In this document: in pieces, positions 53,187 to 61,717 of the stretch
Numbering within the stretch: position 1 is the first letter of the stretch
Layout of the letters: each line of letters starts with the position of its first letter
Source of the DNA: an uncultured Alphaproteobacteria bacterium
GTDB taxonomy: Bacteria; Pseudomonadota; Alphaproteobacteria; UBA11222
Assembly (NCBI GenBank): GCA_947258435.1
Contig: CAMYID010000012.1
Coordinates: 62,001 to 126,000 of the forward strand
Direction: 5' to 3'
Length of the DNA stretch: 64,000 nt
Translations under genes and position numbers: made by a program
Notes under the pieces: model-generated
What the model saw: only the letters and a program-made list of their open reading frames with translations
What the model was told of the DNA's origin: nothing
Database searches by the model: none

Positions 53187-54437
53187 TCAGCTTGCGACGG
53201 GGAAGGTGCGGATGAATTCCTTGATCCGGGGGGCGATTTCGTTGCGCCAGCGGCTGCCATTGAATACGCCGTAATGGCCGACCCCTTTCTGGATATAGTC
53301 AAGCTGCTTTTCGGCCGGAATGTTTTTGCACAGATCGTGCGCGGCCTGGGTCTGGCCGATTCCGGAAATATCGTCAAGTTCACCCTCCACCGTCATCAGC
53401 GCGGTTTTGGTGATCTTGTCGGGGCGGACCGGGCGCCCGCGATGGGTGGCCTCACCCTTGGCCAGGCTGAATTTCTGGAACACCTCGCTTACCGTCATCA
53501 GATAGAATTCAGCCGTCAGGTCCATCACCGACAGATATTCGTCATAGAATTTCCGGTGCGCTTCCGCCGAATCGCCGTCGCCGCGCACAAGGCTTGTGAA
53601 CAGATTGCGGTGCGCGTTCAGATGCCGGTCCAGATTCATGCTCATAAAGCCGCTCAGCTGCAAAAAGCCGGGGTAAACCCGGCGCATGAAGCCCGGATTG
53701 GGCAGCGGCACATGGGTAATGAGATTATGCTCGAACCAGGAAAGCGGCCGTTCGGTGGCCAGCAGATTGGGTTCGGTCGGGCTTTGGCGTGCATCGATCG
53801 GGCTGCCCATCAGCGTCATGGTGGGGGGCTGATAGGGATTGTCTTCTGCGGCCATCAGCGCCACCGCCATCAGCACCGGCACGCCGGGCTGACAGACCGC
53901 CAGCACATGGGTGTCCGCGCCGATCATGCGCAGGAATTCAATGATGTAATCGATATAGTCGTCGAGGTCGAAATGCCCCTCGCTGACCGGCGCCATGCGC
54001 GCATCGCGCCAGTCGGTGATATAGACTTCGTGATCGGGCAGCATCGCCGCCACCGTGCCGCGCAGCAAGGTCGCATAATGGCCCGATAACGGTGCGACGA
54101 TCAGCAGTTTGGGATCGTCGCGCTTCGCACCATCCTCAAACTGGCGGGCAAAATGTTTAAGCTGTCCGAATGGCTTGCGATAGACGATCTGTTCCTCGAT
54201 GGGCACCTCCTGCCCCTCGATCATCACGTGGTCGAGCCCGAACTCAGGTTTGTCATAGCGCCGGGTCAGCCCGTCCAGCACATCGATCGCAGCGGATGCC
54301 GTATGCGCAAAGGGGCTAAACCGCATGGGGTTTGACGGATGCAGCAGTGAATATTTGCTGGCCCGCATCGCCGCGCGCATCGGGGCGATGGCCGCATGTC
54401 CCAGTTCAAAAGCGTGATAGAGCATAAAACTATCCAT
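53187..54437 (-). CDS. phaZ: intracellular polyhydroxyalkanoate depolymerase
   Basis: A 416-residue intracellular PHA depolymerase that mobilises storage PHB granules. The nucleophile is Cys182 in VLAVCQPGVPV, as in the cysteine-type PhaZ of Cupriavidus. The rest of the triad is probably the aspartate in VEGELDDISG and the histidine in GVGHYGVFNG. The N terminus MLYHAFELGHAAIAPMRA is diagnostic. No PHA synthase, phasin or phaR gene lies in the window; in many Alphaproteobacteria phaC would be divergent from phaZ, but here that side holds an RNA-like locus. A PhaR-box-like site lies 36 bp before the start. Confidence 0.93.
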   Translation of the reverse strand: MDSFMLYHAFELGHAAIAPMRAAMRASKYSLLHPSNPMRFSPFAHTASAAIDVLDGLTRRYDKPEFGLDHVMIEGQEVPIEEQIVYRKPFGQLKHFARQFEDGAKRDDPKLLIVAPLSGHYATLLRGTVAAMLPDHEVYITDWRDARMAPVSEGHFDLDDYIDYIIEFLRMIGADTHVLAVCQPGVPVLMAVALMAAEDNPYQPPTMTLMGSPIDARQSPTEPNLLATERPLSWFEHNLITHVPLPNPGFMRRVYPGFLQLSGFMSMNLDRHLNAHRNLFTSLVRGDGDSAEAHRKFYDEYLSVMDLTAEFYLMTVSEVFQKFSLAKGEATHRGRPVRPDKITKTALMTVEGELDDISGIGQTQAAHDLCKNIPAEKQLDYIQKGVGHYGVFNGSRWRNEIAPRIKEFIRTFPVAS

Positions 54438-54469
54438 CCATGAGAATCAGCTTAGAGTGAGATCGCTGA

Positions 54470-54484
54470 TTGTGCAGTGCAGCA
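54470..54484. promoter_or_regulatory. PhaR-box-like element upstream of phaZ
   Basis: TTGTGCAGTGCA (54470-54481) is identical, except for the central base, to 13635-13646 upstream of the sRNA gene. Bases 54473-54484 (TGCAGTGCAGCA) fit TGCRNYGCASMA. Position 36 bp before the phaZ start suits a PhaR repressor site. Confidence 0.5.
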
Positions 54485-54760
54485 TAAATAGCATCGCGAC
54501 GCTCGGATTTCCAGCGATAATGTTACGGCATCCCCGTTAGCAAGGCGTTTACGCCCTGTTGCAGGTGCGAATGGTTTTGCCGAAAAGCCGCTTGCAACAG
54601 CGCTTATGGTTACGGTTGAGAAAGTCAAAACCGAAACTATTTCAAAATGACAAAGACAAAACTCCTGAAGAGCGCCAGGTATTTGTGCTGTATTTCATTT
54701 TATTTCAGAAAAATCGCAGAAATATTTTTATTAAACCTTTTGTTAACACATAGTCCTCAT
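54485..54760. other. non-coding region upstream of phaZ, AT-rich toward its right end
   Basis: No reliable gene is visible. A basic 64-codon frame starting near 54559 has no ribosome-binding site and no familiar sequence. CTGTTGCA (54556-54563) and TGCAACAG (54593-54600) form a distant inverted repeat. From 54660 on, A+T rises, as expected for a promoter of the following RNA-like locus, but no clean -35/-10 pair is found. Confidence 0.5.
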
Positions 54761-54866
54761 ACTGACACTCAGCTGTCATATGGATACGTCCCCCAACGGC
54801 ATCCGCTTTGTCAGACGGCTCCCTGTTGAAACTTGGGCTGCAATTTTTTTGCAGCCCATTTTTTTT
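54761..54866 (+). ncRNA. putative small RNA with 3' module like the 13.7-kb sRNA
   Basis: No open frame explains this segment, yet it ends in a perfect intrinsic terminator. A 5' hairpin TGACA/TGTCA (54763-54778) is followed by C-rich TCCCCC. Then comes CTCCCT (54819-54824) and AAACTTGGGC (54829-54838), which runs into the terminator stem. The sRNA at 13.7 kb has CTCCCT followed at once by AAACTCGGGC, again running into its terminator stem, so the two 3' modules look related. The 5' end is a guess and no good promoter was found. It could instead be the leader of the DUF1465 gene. Confidence 0.45.
54835..54866 (+). terminator. Rho-independent terminator
   Basis: GGGCTGCAA (54835-54843) pairs with TTGCAGCCC (54849-54857) around TTTTT and is followed by A and eight T residues. 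There is no gene end just upstream on this strand, which argues for a short non-coding transcript. Confidence 0.88.
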
Positions 54867-55007
54867 CTTTGGCGCGGGAACGCTTCTGTTGCGCGCATTT
54901 TCCTGCTTTTCGATACGTTCGGTTAATCCCGACCGCTTATATCTGGCGGCAGCAACTATGCCCGGGAGGGGTTGGGCAGTTGCGGGAATTATGTAAAAAG
55001 GGCGGTT

Positions 55008-55538
55008 ATGGACGATTGGGAACAGAATCAGGATGACATGGGGCAGCCATTTGCCGGCGTTGCGGTTTTTGCGCGTTCTGAATTGTTTTCGCGCATCTAT
55101 GACGATGCCATGCAGATGGTACGCGATGCAGCCGATTATCTGGAACTTGATGGCCAGATCGACCGCAATTCGATGCCCGACGATCTGGCGCCGGTTTATG
55201 CGTGCGAGAGCATGCGCCTGACGACACGGCTGATGCAGGTATCGGCGTGGCTGCTTGCGATGCGCGCGGTTCAGGAAGGTGAGCTGAGCAGCGACGATGT
55301 CAAGGGCAGCCGTTACCGGCTTGGTGCTGCCGATGTATGCCTTGGCGGGCCGGTTCGTGGCGCCGGCCTGCTGCCTGCGCAGCTGATCGATCTGCTTGGT
55401 ACAAGCCGGCGGCTTTATGAACGGGTGGCGCGGCTTGATACCCTGTTGTTCGAGGATGCGGTCGATCAAGGCGCTGGAAATCCTGTCGATCAGCAGCTCA
55501 ACCGTCTGGCGCGGGCATTTAACCGCAAGGAAGAATAA
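55008..55538 (+). CDS. DUF1465 family protein
   Basis: A 176-residue protein of the alphaproteobacterial DUF1465 family. Recognisable parts are FARSELFSRIYDDAMQMVRDAADYL and CESMRLTTRLMQVSAWLLAMRAV, both helical, and the C-terminal LLGTSRRLYERVARLDTLLFE. The function is not known to me; the protein is soluble and mostly helical. ATG 55008 has AAGGG upstream. A terminator hairpin follows 94 bp after the stop, and rpmE converges on it from the other side. Confidence 0.8.
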   Translation: MDDWEQNQDDMGQPFAGVAVFARSELFSRIYDDAMQMVRDAADYLELDGQIDRNSMPDDLAPVYACESMRLTTRLMQVSAWLLAMRAVQEGELSSDDVKGSRYRLGAADVCLGGPVRGAGLLPAQLIDLLGTSRRLYERVARLDTLLFEDAVDQGAGNPVDQQLNRLARAFNRKEE

Positions 55539-55632
55539 GCACGCCGGCGCGTACCGCGCTGCCGTCCCTGACAGCTCGCGGTTCGCACCATGCAGCGCAA
55601 AACGCCCGTACAACTGCCCGCATAAAAGCAAA

Positions 55633-55654
55633 GCCCGGCAAAAATCTGCCGGGC
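55633..55654. terminator. hairpin terminator between DUF1465 gene and rpmE
   Basis: GCCCGGCA (55633-55640) and TGCCGGGC (55647-55654) form a perfect 8-bp stem around AAAATC. The flanks AA and CTTATT allow extension and moderate bidirectional function. Confidence 0.8.
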
Positions 55655-55733
55655 CTTATTCATTCTGTTTGACTGCTGGCTGTCTATGCGCCTGTGGGGG
55701 CGGGGGTATCGGTCCGCAACTGCCCCGAAGCAA

Positions 55734-55958
55734 TCAGGACAGGCCGAAATTTGCGAATTTCTTTTTGAACCGTCCCACGCGGCCGCCGGTATCGACAAGA
55801 TGCTGCCCGCCGCCGGTCCATGCGGGATGCGTTGTCGGATCGATATCGAGCTTCAGCTCATCGCCTTCCGAACCCCAGGTCGAGCGGGTCTGATAGTTTG
55901 AACCGTCAGTCAGCACAACCGTGATGGTGTGATAATCGGGGTGAATGTCTTTCTTCAT
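55734..55958 (-). CDS. rpmE: 50S ribosomal protein L31
   Basis: A 74-residue L31 of the zinc-free type. It begins [19 protein letters not shown] and has [29 protein letters not shown] and [11 protein letters not shown]. The CxxC zinc pairs of long-known L31 proteins are absent, as is usual in Alphaproteobacteria. ATG 55958 has GGAGCAG upstream; the longer frame has no L31-like sequence before it. L31 bridges the two ribosomal subunits. Confidence 0.95.
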   Translation of the reverse strand: MKKDIHPDYHTITVVLTDGSNYQTRSTWGSEGDELKLDIDPTTHPAWTGGGQHLVDTGGRVGRFKKKFANFGLS

Positions 55959-56446
55959 CGAACTGCTCCGAGGCACCTTGGGGGACCGTGGTGCCTGCGC
56001 GGCGTTGCTGTCCCCTGGCGACATTGAATTCAAGGTGCGCGATTATACTCAGCCGCCTGCGCGACGCAAGCCTTGCGGAGACAAAATATTTCCCAATTCT
56101 GTTCTGCCCGCTTATACCCGCGCCGGTCCCGTTCATCGCCCCGCCCGCTGTTCCGGTCAGCACCTGATCCATAGCTATTCAGCGCCCATACTGCACCCAT
56201 ACTGCACCCATACTGCACATTGTATCTGACGTGCTGATGCGCATATAGTCGCCACGATTCAGTTGTTGCACTTTATTTGAGCTTGATTGCGGTCCGATTT
56301 CGGCGATAACCGCTTGTGAGCGCAGCTTTGCTTGCTTTAGTATCCTGGCGTTACCGAAGCCACGACCTGTGAAGAATCAATGGGGTAACGGTTTGGCAGG
56401 TCACAAAGCGCTTACCGCGCGTCACGAAGGTACAAAGGGGAACATC
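55959..56446. other. 488-bp divergent intergenic region
   Basis: This region between rpmE and the lipoprotein gene should hold promoters for both. Apart from the 11-bp repeat at 56185-56217 I see no gene, RNA or clear promoter. The GTG-started frame from 56369 is in frame with the lipoprotein but lacks a signal sequence before 56447. Confidence 0.5.
56185..56217. repeat. 11-bp tandem repeat, three perfect copies
   Basis: CCCATACTGCA occurs three times head to tail at 56185, 56196 and 56207. Its period equals about one helical turn, so a protein could bind the copies on one face; slippage is the simple alternative. Confidence 0.9.
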
Positions 56447-57652
56447 TTGCATAAGTCGCGGGCTTTAGTTGTTGGAGCAGCTTTCTTGGTGTCTGCTTGC
56501 TCGTGGAATTCCGACTCTCTATGGCCAAGTCTTTCCGATAGCGGGCCGGGCGGAAATGATGAACGTGCCGCAGCAGCGGCAGCCGCCGCCGATGAGCAGG
56601 CGCCCGCTGCATCCTCCCAACCTGTATTCAGTGCCGGGGATTTGCTGAACAATGCGCCGGCCGCCGCATCGCCCCCGGTTCTGGGTAATACCAATTTTGT
56701 TCCCACCGGGCCTGCCCCGGGCATGCCAACCGGCACAGTGGTCGGTCAGCGGATCGCGCAATTACGCGCTGAATTGCAGGCGCTTGATGGCCGGGTCGGC
56801 AACAACAATACGCGCTTGCAGCAATTGCGTGCGATGACGGCCGCCAATGCGCAGCGTTATCATGGCACGGTGGCGGCCATTACCGCGCGACTGCAGCTTG
56901 GCACCACCCCCGGCAATCCGATTGTCGTCAATCAATGGAATGCCGCGCAGGCCGATCTGGATCGGTTGAGCGCCGATATCGGCGCGATGAACGCCTTAAG
57001 CGCCTCGGTTGCTGAAAATGCCGGCACGGCGGAATTCCTGCTCGAATCGGCGCGGGCGACCTTTGGTTTGTCCGGCGCGATCGATGAAGATCACCGTCAG
57101 CTTGAAATTCTGGAAGATGAAATCAATCGCTCTCTCGTGCTGATCCAGCGCTTGCTGAGCGAGTTGACCGAAGACGTCGACAGACAGACCGCCTATGTCG
57201 CCAATGAGCGCAGCCGTCTGACAACGCTTTCCAATGCGATTTCATCCGGCGAATTATATGGCGAGGCGCTGTCAAGCCGCATGGCCCCGTTCGGGGCTTC
57301 CGGGACGCGGCGTGGCGCGGGGCCGGCGGCAAGCAGCGGATCGGTTGGCGGCGGTCGCCCGCTTGTGGTCATCCGTTTCGACCGACCCGATGTCGCCTAT
57401 GAGCGGCCGCTTTACAATGCCCTGTCGCGTGCGCTGGAACGCAATCCCAATGCCTATTTCGATGTCGTCGCCGTCGCGCCGACCGGCGGCAGCCCGTCAG
57501 AGGTCCGCCGTGCGCAGACGCAGTCGCGGCGTAATGCGGAAGCTGTGATGAGCACGGTTGCCGAGATGGGACTGCCGGCCAACAGGCTGCGTCTCTCATC
57601 GACGACCAGCGCGTCCGCGGCCAACAGCGAAATCCATGTCTATGTGCGGTAG
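56447..57652 (+). CDS. envelope lipoprotein with coiled coil and OmpA-like C-terminal region
   Basis: A 401-residue predicted lipoprotein. I chose the TTG at 56447 because AAGGGG lies six bases upstream and because it gives a short signal peptide with lipobox VSAC and Cys18. An Ala/Pro-rich linker (about 35-95) is followed by long helices likely to form a coiled coil (QRIAQLRAELQALDGRV to SELTEDVDRQTAYVANERSRL). The last 95 residues (PLVVIRFDRPDVAYERPLYN, RRNAEAVMSTVAEMGLPANRL) resemble the OmpA-like peptidoglycan-binding fold, but its usual binding aspartate/arginine pair is not clear. The role is probably structural at the outer membrane. I know no named family for it. Confidence 0.68.
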   Translation: MHKSRALVVGAAFLVSACSWNSDSLWPSLSDSGPGGNDERAAAAAAAADEQAPAASSQPVFSAGDLLNNAPAAASPPVLGNTNFVPTGPAPGMPTGTVVGQRIAQLRAELQALDGRVGNNNTRLQQLRAMTAANAQRYHGTVAAITARLQLGTTPGNPIVVNQWNAAQADLDRLSADIGAMNALSASVAENAGTAEFLLESARATFGLSGAIDEDHRQLEILEDEINRSLVLIQRLLSELTEDVDRQTAYVANERSRLTTLSNAISSGELYGEALSSRMAPFGASGTRRGAGPAASSGSVGGGRPLVVIRFDRPDVAYERPLYNALSRALERNPNAYFDVVAVAPTGGSPSEVRRAQTQSRRNAEAVMSTVAEMGLPANRLRLSSTTSASAANSEIHVYVR

Positions 57653-57799
57653 CGCAGGCAGCTTGCAGCTTGGCTGATCTGCGCAGTCCCAAATCCCCGG
57701 CTTGCGCAGAACTGTGATAGCCTGACCTTCACGCAAGGCGGGCAGCGACCCGTTCGGGGCATGGCTGCCATGCCAGATAGTGACAGGGAGCTTTTCACA

Positions 57800-58681
57800 A
57801 TGCGCATCGGAGTGTTCACACCTTTTTCCAACCCGTTTGCCACCGCAGCAATTATCAAGGCTGTCGGACAGGCCGCGGACGGTGCGGGATTTGCCTCCAT
57901 GTGGCTGCCCGAGCATGTGGTGCTGTTTGACGAATATGGATCAAGCTATCCCTATTCGCCTGATGGCAAACTGGCGGTTCCCGCTGAATCGGGACTGCTG
58001 GAACCTTTCACCACCATGGGGTTTCTGGCCGCCTGCACGGAAAATATCCGGATCGGGACAGCGATCTGTCTGCTGCCGCAGCGCAATCCGGTCTATGTCG
58101 CCAAGGAGGTTTCCAATCTCGACTATCTGTCTGACGGGCGGATCAATCTCGGGATCGGGGTCGGGTGGTTGAAAGAAGAATTTGATGTCCTGAATATCGA
58201 TTTTGCCCGCCGTGGCGCACGGACGGATGAATATATTCAAATCCTGAAAACGCTCTGGTGTGACCCGGTTTCCCGATTCAGTGGCGAATTCCACCAGCTG
58301 CCCGCCTGCCGGATGTATCCAAAACCGGTGCAGTCGCCCCATCCGCTACTTTATATCGGTGGGGAAAGCGATGCCGCCTTGCGCCGGGTCGCGCGTCTGG
58401 GGCAGGGCTGGCACGGCTTTAATCACACGGTCGAAACAGCCGCGGAGCGGATTGCGCAACTCAGTGCCTTCATCGCCGCCGAAGGGCGTGCGCGATCCGA
58501 TGTCGATGTGACGGTTGCGGTTCCGATGGGGCTTGAGCTGTCACTTGATGATGTGAAGCGATATCGCGATGCCGGGGTCGATCAGCTCACCATCCCGGTC
58601 TTTGCCGCGAATGTGGATCAGGCAAAGGATGTGATCGATGCCCTGGCCGAAACCGTTCTGGTGCCTGCGACCGGCCTCTAG
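57800..58681 (+). CDS. LLM-class (luciferase-like) F420/FMN-dependent oxidoreductase
   Basis: A 293-residue TIM-barrel luciferase-like oxidoreductase. It begins RIGVFTPFSNPF, has the WLPEHVVLFDEY segment, the ICLLPQRNPVYVAKEVSNLDYLS motif and GRINLGIGVGWLKEEF, which are typical for F420-type members of this group. Proteobacterial members may use FMNH2 or F420. The substrate is unknown. ATG 57800 has AGGGAG upstream and matches the family start; an in-frame ATG at 57761 would add 13 residues. Confidence 0.9.
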   Translation: MRIGVFTPFSNPFATAAIIKAVGQAADGAGFASMWLPEHVVLFDEYGSSYPYSPDGKLAVPAESGLLEPFTTMGFLAACTENIRIGTAICLLPQRNPVYVAKEVSNLDYLSDGRINLGIGVGWLKEEFDVLNIDFARRGARTDEYIQILKTLWCDPVSRFSGEFHQLPACRMYPKPVQSPHPLLYIGGESDAALRRVARLGQGWHGFNHTVETAAERIAQLSAFIAAEGRARSDVDVTVAVPMGLELSLDDVKRYRDAGVDQLTIPVFAANVDQAKDVIDALAETVLVPATGL

Positions 58682-58739
58682 CAGCTTTATGGCGGGGCCG
58701 GGGGCCTGCATGCCTTTGTCCATGGCCCTGTGTGGGGCG

Positions 58740-59777
58740 TTACAGCCCGTGTATGTCGCGATAGCCGCGCAGATGGGCGATGCTGTCGGCGTGATAAACG
58801 CCGCGCGCCAATGCCCGTGCCACACAGTCGGCGGCCAGGCTGCCGATCAGGCTGAGACCGGCGGCGGGCGCATCTGAAAGCGGTACATCACCGGTCGCAA
58901 GGACAAATATGGTATCGCCGTCAAAGGGGGTGTGGGCGGGGCGCACCGCACGGGCCAGCCCGTCCTGTGCCATGATCGCGATCCGCTGTGCCTGAGCCGG
59001 GGTCAGGGCGACATTGACTGCGACCACGCCGATCGTTGTGTTGCCGCCGGGCGCTGTATCGGCCTTGCTGCCCGCCATGGGTGCGGGGGGATCGGGCGGC
59101 ATTGGCGGCCGGGTGGGCCCCAGCTCGTCGCCGAATGCCAGAGGTTGCGCCCAGAAGGCGGCGCTGCCCGGTATCACCGGCGTACCATAAGGGTTGGCGG
59201 CGATCAGCGCACCGATCTGCAAATCCCTGCCCGCCGACCAGCGCGGCCAGATTGCCGACGCGCTGCCCAGCCCGCCTTTATACTGCCCGGCCGTCGCGCC
59301 AAGTCCGGCACCGGAATTACCCAGTGCAAAATCCTCGCCCGCACTTTCACAGGCGGCAATCCCCAGGCTGCGATAGGGCGGTGTCATGCCCCAGCTCTTG
59401 TCGCCGCCATTGCTGAGATCGAACAGGATCGCGCCTGGTACGATAGGGGCAACCATGCCGGCCGCCGGCAGGCGGTAGCCGCGATCTTTCTGCGACAGCC
59501 AGGCAACCGCCCCGCCCGCCGCATCAAGGCCGTAAACCGAACCGCCAGACAGGATCACCGCATCGACCGTATCGACAAGGCAGGTCGGTCCCAGCGCATC
59601 GGTTTCGCGGGTTCCAGGCGCGCCGCCCCGCACATCGACCGCCCCCACGCAGGCGTGATCTGGCAGAATGACAGAAACGCCTGTAAGTGCGTTATGGTCT
59701 TCCGCATTGCCGACCGTGATGGCATCGACATCGGTGATAAGGTTTTTGGGGCCGGGGAGCGGGGCTGTCTGTTGCAT
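58740..59777 (-). CDS. P1-family peptidase (DmpA/BapA-like aminopeptidase)
   Basis: A 345-residue Ntn-fold hydrolase of the DmpA/P1 (S58) family. The proenzyme cleaves itself to expose a nucleophile; the site is in GGNTTIGVVAVNV, making Thr247 or Thr248 the likely N-terminal residue of the small subunit. Upstream conserved blocks are ILSGGSVYGLDAAGG and GAGLGATAGQYKGGLGSAS. Family members are aminopeptidases with D- or beta-amino acid activity. It is divergent from the gamma-glutamyltransferase gene by 146 bp, which could point to joint peptide or glutathione-conjugate breakdown. Confidence 0.9.
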   Translation of the reverse strand: MQQTAPLPGPKNLITDVDAITVGNAEDHNALTGVSVILPDHACVGAVDVRGGAPGTRETDALGPTCLVDTVDAVILSGGSVYGLDAAGGAVAWLSQKDRGYRLPAAGMVAPIVPGAILFDLSNGGDKSWGMTPPYRSLGIAACESAGEDFALGNSGAGLGATAGQYKGGLGSASAIWPRWSAGRDLQIGALIAANPYGTPVIPGSAAFWAQPLAFGDELGPTRPPMPPDPPAPMAGSKADTAPGGNTTIGVVAVNVALTPAQAQRIAIMAQDGLARAVRPAHTPFDGDTIFVLATGDVPLSDAPAAGLSLIGSLAADCVARALARGVYHADSIAHLRGYRDIHGL

Positions 59778-59923
59778 GTGCCGAACCTAATCGGCGTATC
59801 GGGGGCGGTCAATCGGCGTTGCAAATTGTGGAATTGGCGTTGCTGTCATTCGCGTGCGGGGCATAATCGGGGCCCTGCGCGGCATAATAGGGGCCCGACA
59901 GGTTCGGGCGTGAGGGAGAGAGC

Positions 59924-61717
59924 ATGCATCAGAGAATCCTTCATCTGCCCGGTCTGGTATCAGGGCTGGGCTTGCCTGTCGCCTTTGCGGCTGTTTTATG
60001 GTTGGGCACGCTTTCTCATGGTGATGTGGCTCGGGCGGATCTTGCGCCCAAACAGGCGCTGGCGGGTCGCCATATGGTATCGGCCGCGCATCCGCTGGCA
60101 GCAGAGGCGGGGCGCGAAATTTTGCGCGCGGGCGGTAGCGCGATGGATGCGGCGATTGCCGTGCAACTCGTGTTATCGCTGGTCGAGCCGCAATCCTCGG
60201 GCATTGGCGGGGGCGCGTACCTGCTTTACTGGGATGCGGCGGCGGCGCATCTTTATGCCTATGACGGTCGGGAAACCGCGCCGGCCAGCGCGACGTCTGA
60301 TCTGTTTCTGCGGCCGGATGGATCGCGGATGGCGTTCATGGATGCCATGGTCGGGCCGCGGGCTGTCGGGGTGCCCGGTGTGATGGCCATGCTTGCAAAG
60401 GGGCATCAGCGGCATGGCAGGTTGCCATGGTCGGCCTTGTTTGCCGATGCAATCGAACTTGCCGAATCAGGGTTTTCTGTCACGCCGCGCCTGCACCGGA
60501 TGATCGACCGCATGCCGCGCCTGTGGCAACTGCCCGATGCGCGCGCGCTTTATTTTCAGGACAGGCCGGATACAGCCGACAGGGCCGCCTCCCTGAGGCC
60601 CGCTCCTCTGCCTGTTGGTGCGTTGCTGAAAAATCCTGCATATGGACGCAGTCTGCGTCTTCTGGCGCGCGAGGGGGTGAGGCCCTTCTATCACGGGGCG
60701 ATTGCGGCGGAAATTGTCGCCGCTGTGCAGGCGGCATCGGCGGCGGGCAGGATCTATCTGACGCAGGCGGATCTTGCCAGCTATCAACCGCGCGCGCGGC
60801 AGCCGATCTGCCGGCCCTACAGGGGCTATCGGGTATGCGGCATGCCGCCCTCGACATCTGGCGGGCTGACGGTGTTGCAGATTCTGGGTCTGCTTGGTTC
60901 CTTCGATATGGCGGCGCTTGGACCCGGTTCGGCTGATGCGGTGCATTACATTGCCGAGGCAAGCCGGCTCGCCTATGCGGATCGGGACCGCTATATCGGT
61001 GATCCGGCTTTCGTCGATGTGCCTGTGCGCGGCATGCTCGACAGTGCCTATCTGGCGCGGCGGGCCCGGCTCATTCAGCCCGACCGTTCGCTCGGTGTTG
61101 CCGATGCGGGTGATCCGCCCGGCGTGCAAGGCAGCGCGCAGGCGTCTAATCTGGCCGTCGACCGCCCCTCGACCACGCATTTCGCTATCATCGATCAGTG
61201 GGGCAATGCGGTTTCCATGACAAGTTCGGTTGAAGCGCCGTTTGGCAGCCACCTGATGGCCGGGGGCTTTATACTGAATAATCAGCTGACGGATTTTTCA
61301 TTCGCTCCGGAAGTCGATGGCAGGGCCGTTGCGAATGCGGTCGCGGCGGGTAAGCGGCCCCGCTCTTCCATGTCGCCCACGGTGATTTTCGGTCCCGATG
61401 GCAGGCTGTTCGCCGTGCTCGGCTCGCCGGGGGGGAGCCGCATCATCGCCTATGTGGCGCAGACGATTGTCGCGCTCATCGACTGGCGGCTCGATATGGC
61501 GGCAGCCATCGCCCTGCCGCGGCATGTCAATCGCAATGGCGCGCTTGAGCTTGAAGCGGACACCTCTGTTGCCCTCAATGCGGAACGCTTGCGCGCGCGC
61601 GGGCATGAGGTTGCCATCCGTCCGATCACAAGCGGACTGCATGGTATCCGGATTGTCCCGGGCGGTTATGAGGGTGGGGCCGACCCCCGGCGAGAGGGCG
61701 TTGTGCTTGGCGATTAG
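59924..61717 (+). CDS. ggt: gamma-glutamyltransferase (periplasmic)
   Basis: A 597-residue Ntn hydrolase that removes the gamma-glutamyl group of glutathione and its conjugates in the periplasm. The N terminus has a hydrophobic export signal (about 8-30). VSAAHPLAAEAGREILRAGGSAMDAAIA and GIGGGAYLLYWD are conserved. Self-cleavage should occur before Thr417 in RPSTTHFAIID. The substrate loop is SPGGSRIIAY. ATG 59924 has GGGAGAGAG upstream. Its stop codon overlaps the convergent glucokinase gene by 4 bp. Confidence 0.94.
   Translation: MHQRILHLPGLVSGLGLPVAFAAVLWLGTLSHGDVARADLAPKQALAGRHMVSAAHPLAAEAGREILRAGGSAMDAAIAVQLVLSLVEPQSSGIGGGAYLLYWDAAAAHLYAYDGRETAPASATSDLFLRPDGSRMAFMDAMVGPRAVGVPGVMAMLAKGHQRHGRLPWSALFADAIELAESGFSVTPRLHRMIDRMPRLWQLPDARALYFQDRPDTADRAASLRPAPLPVGALLKNPAYGRSLRLLAREGVRPFYHGAIAAEIVAAVQAASAAGRIYLTQADLASYQPRARQPICRPYRGYRVCGMPPSTSGGLTVLQILGLLGSFDMAALGPGSADAVHYIAEASRLAYADRDRYIGDPAFVDVPVRGMLDSAYLARRARLIQPDRSLGVADAGDPPGVQGSAQASNLAVDRPSTTHFAIIDQWGNAVSMTSSVEAPFGSHLMAGGFILNNQLTDFSFAPEVDGRAVANAVAAGKRPRSSMSPTVIFGPDGRLFAVLGSPGGSRIIAYVAQTIVALIDWRLDMAAAIALPRHVNRNGALELEADTSVALNAERLRARGHEVAIRPITSGLHGIRIVPGGYEGGADPRREGVVLGD

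Noticed and set aside
54559-54753. A 64-codon basic reading frame upstream of the second sRNA-like locus
   Set aside because: It has no ribosome-binding site, no recognisable sequence, and codon use unlike its neighbours; the region is AT-rich and looks like promoter DNA.
56185-56217. Three 11-bp direct repeats as a mini CRISPR array
   Set aside because: The copies are directly adjacent without spacers and no cas gene is in the window.
57679-57709. CTGCGCA/TGCGCAG inverted repeat after the lipoprotein gene as a terminator
   Set aside because: The loop is 17 bases, the stem only 7 bp and there is no T tract, so the evidence is too weak.
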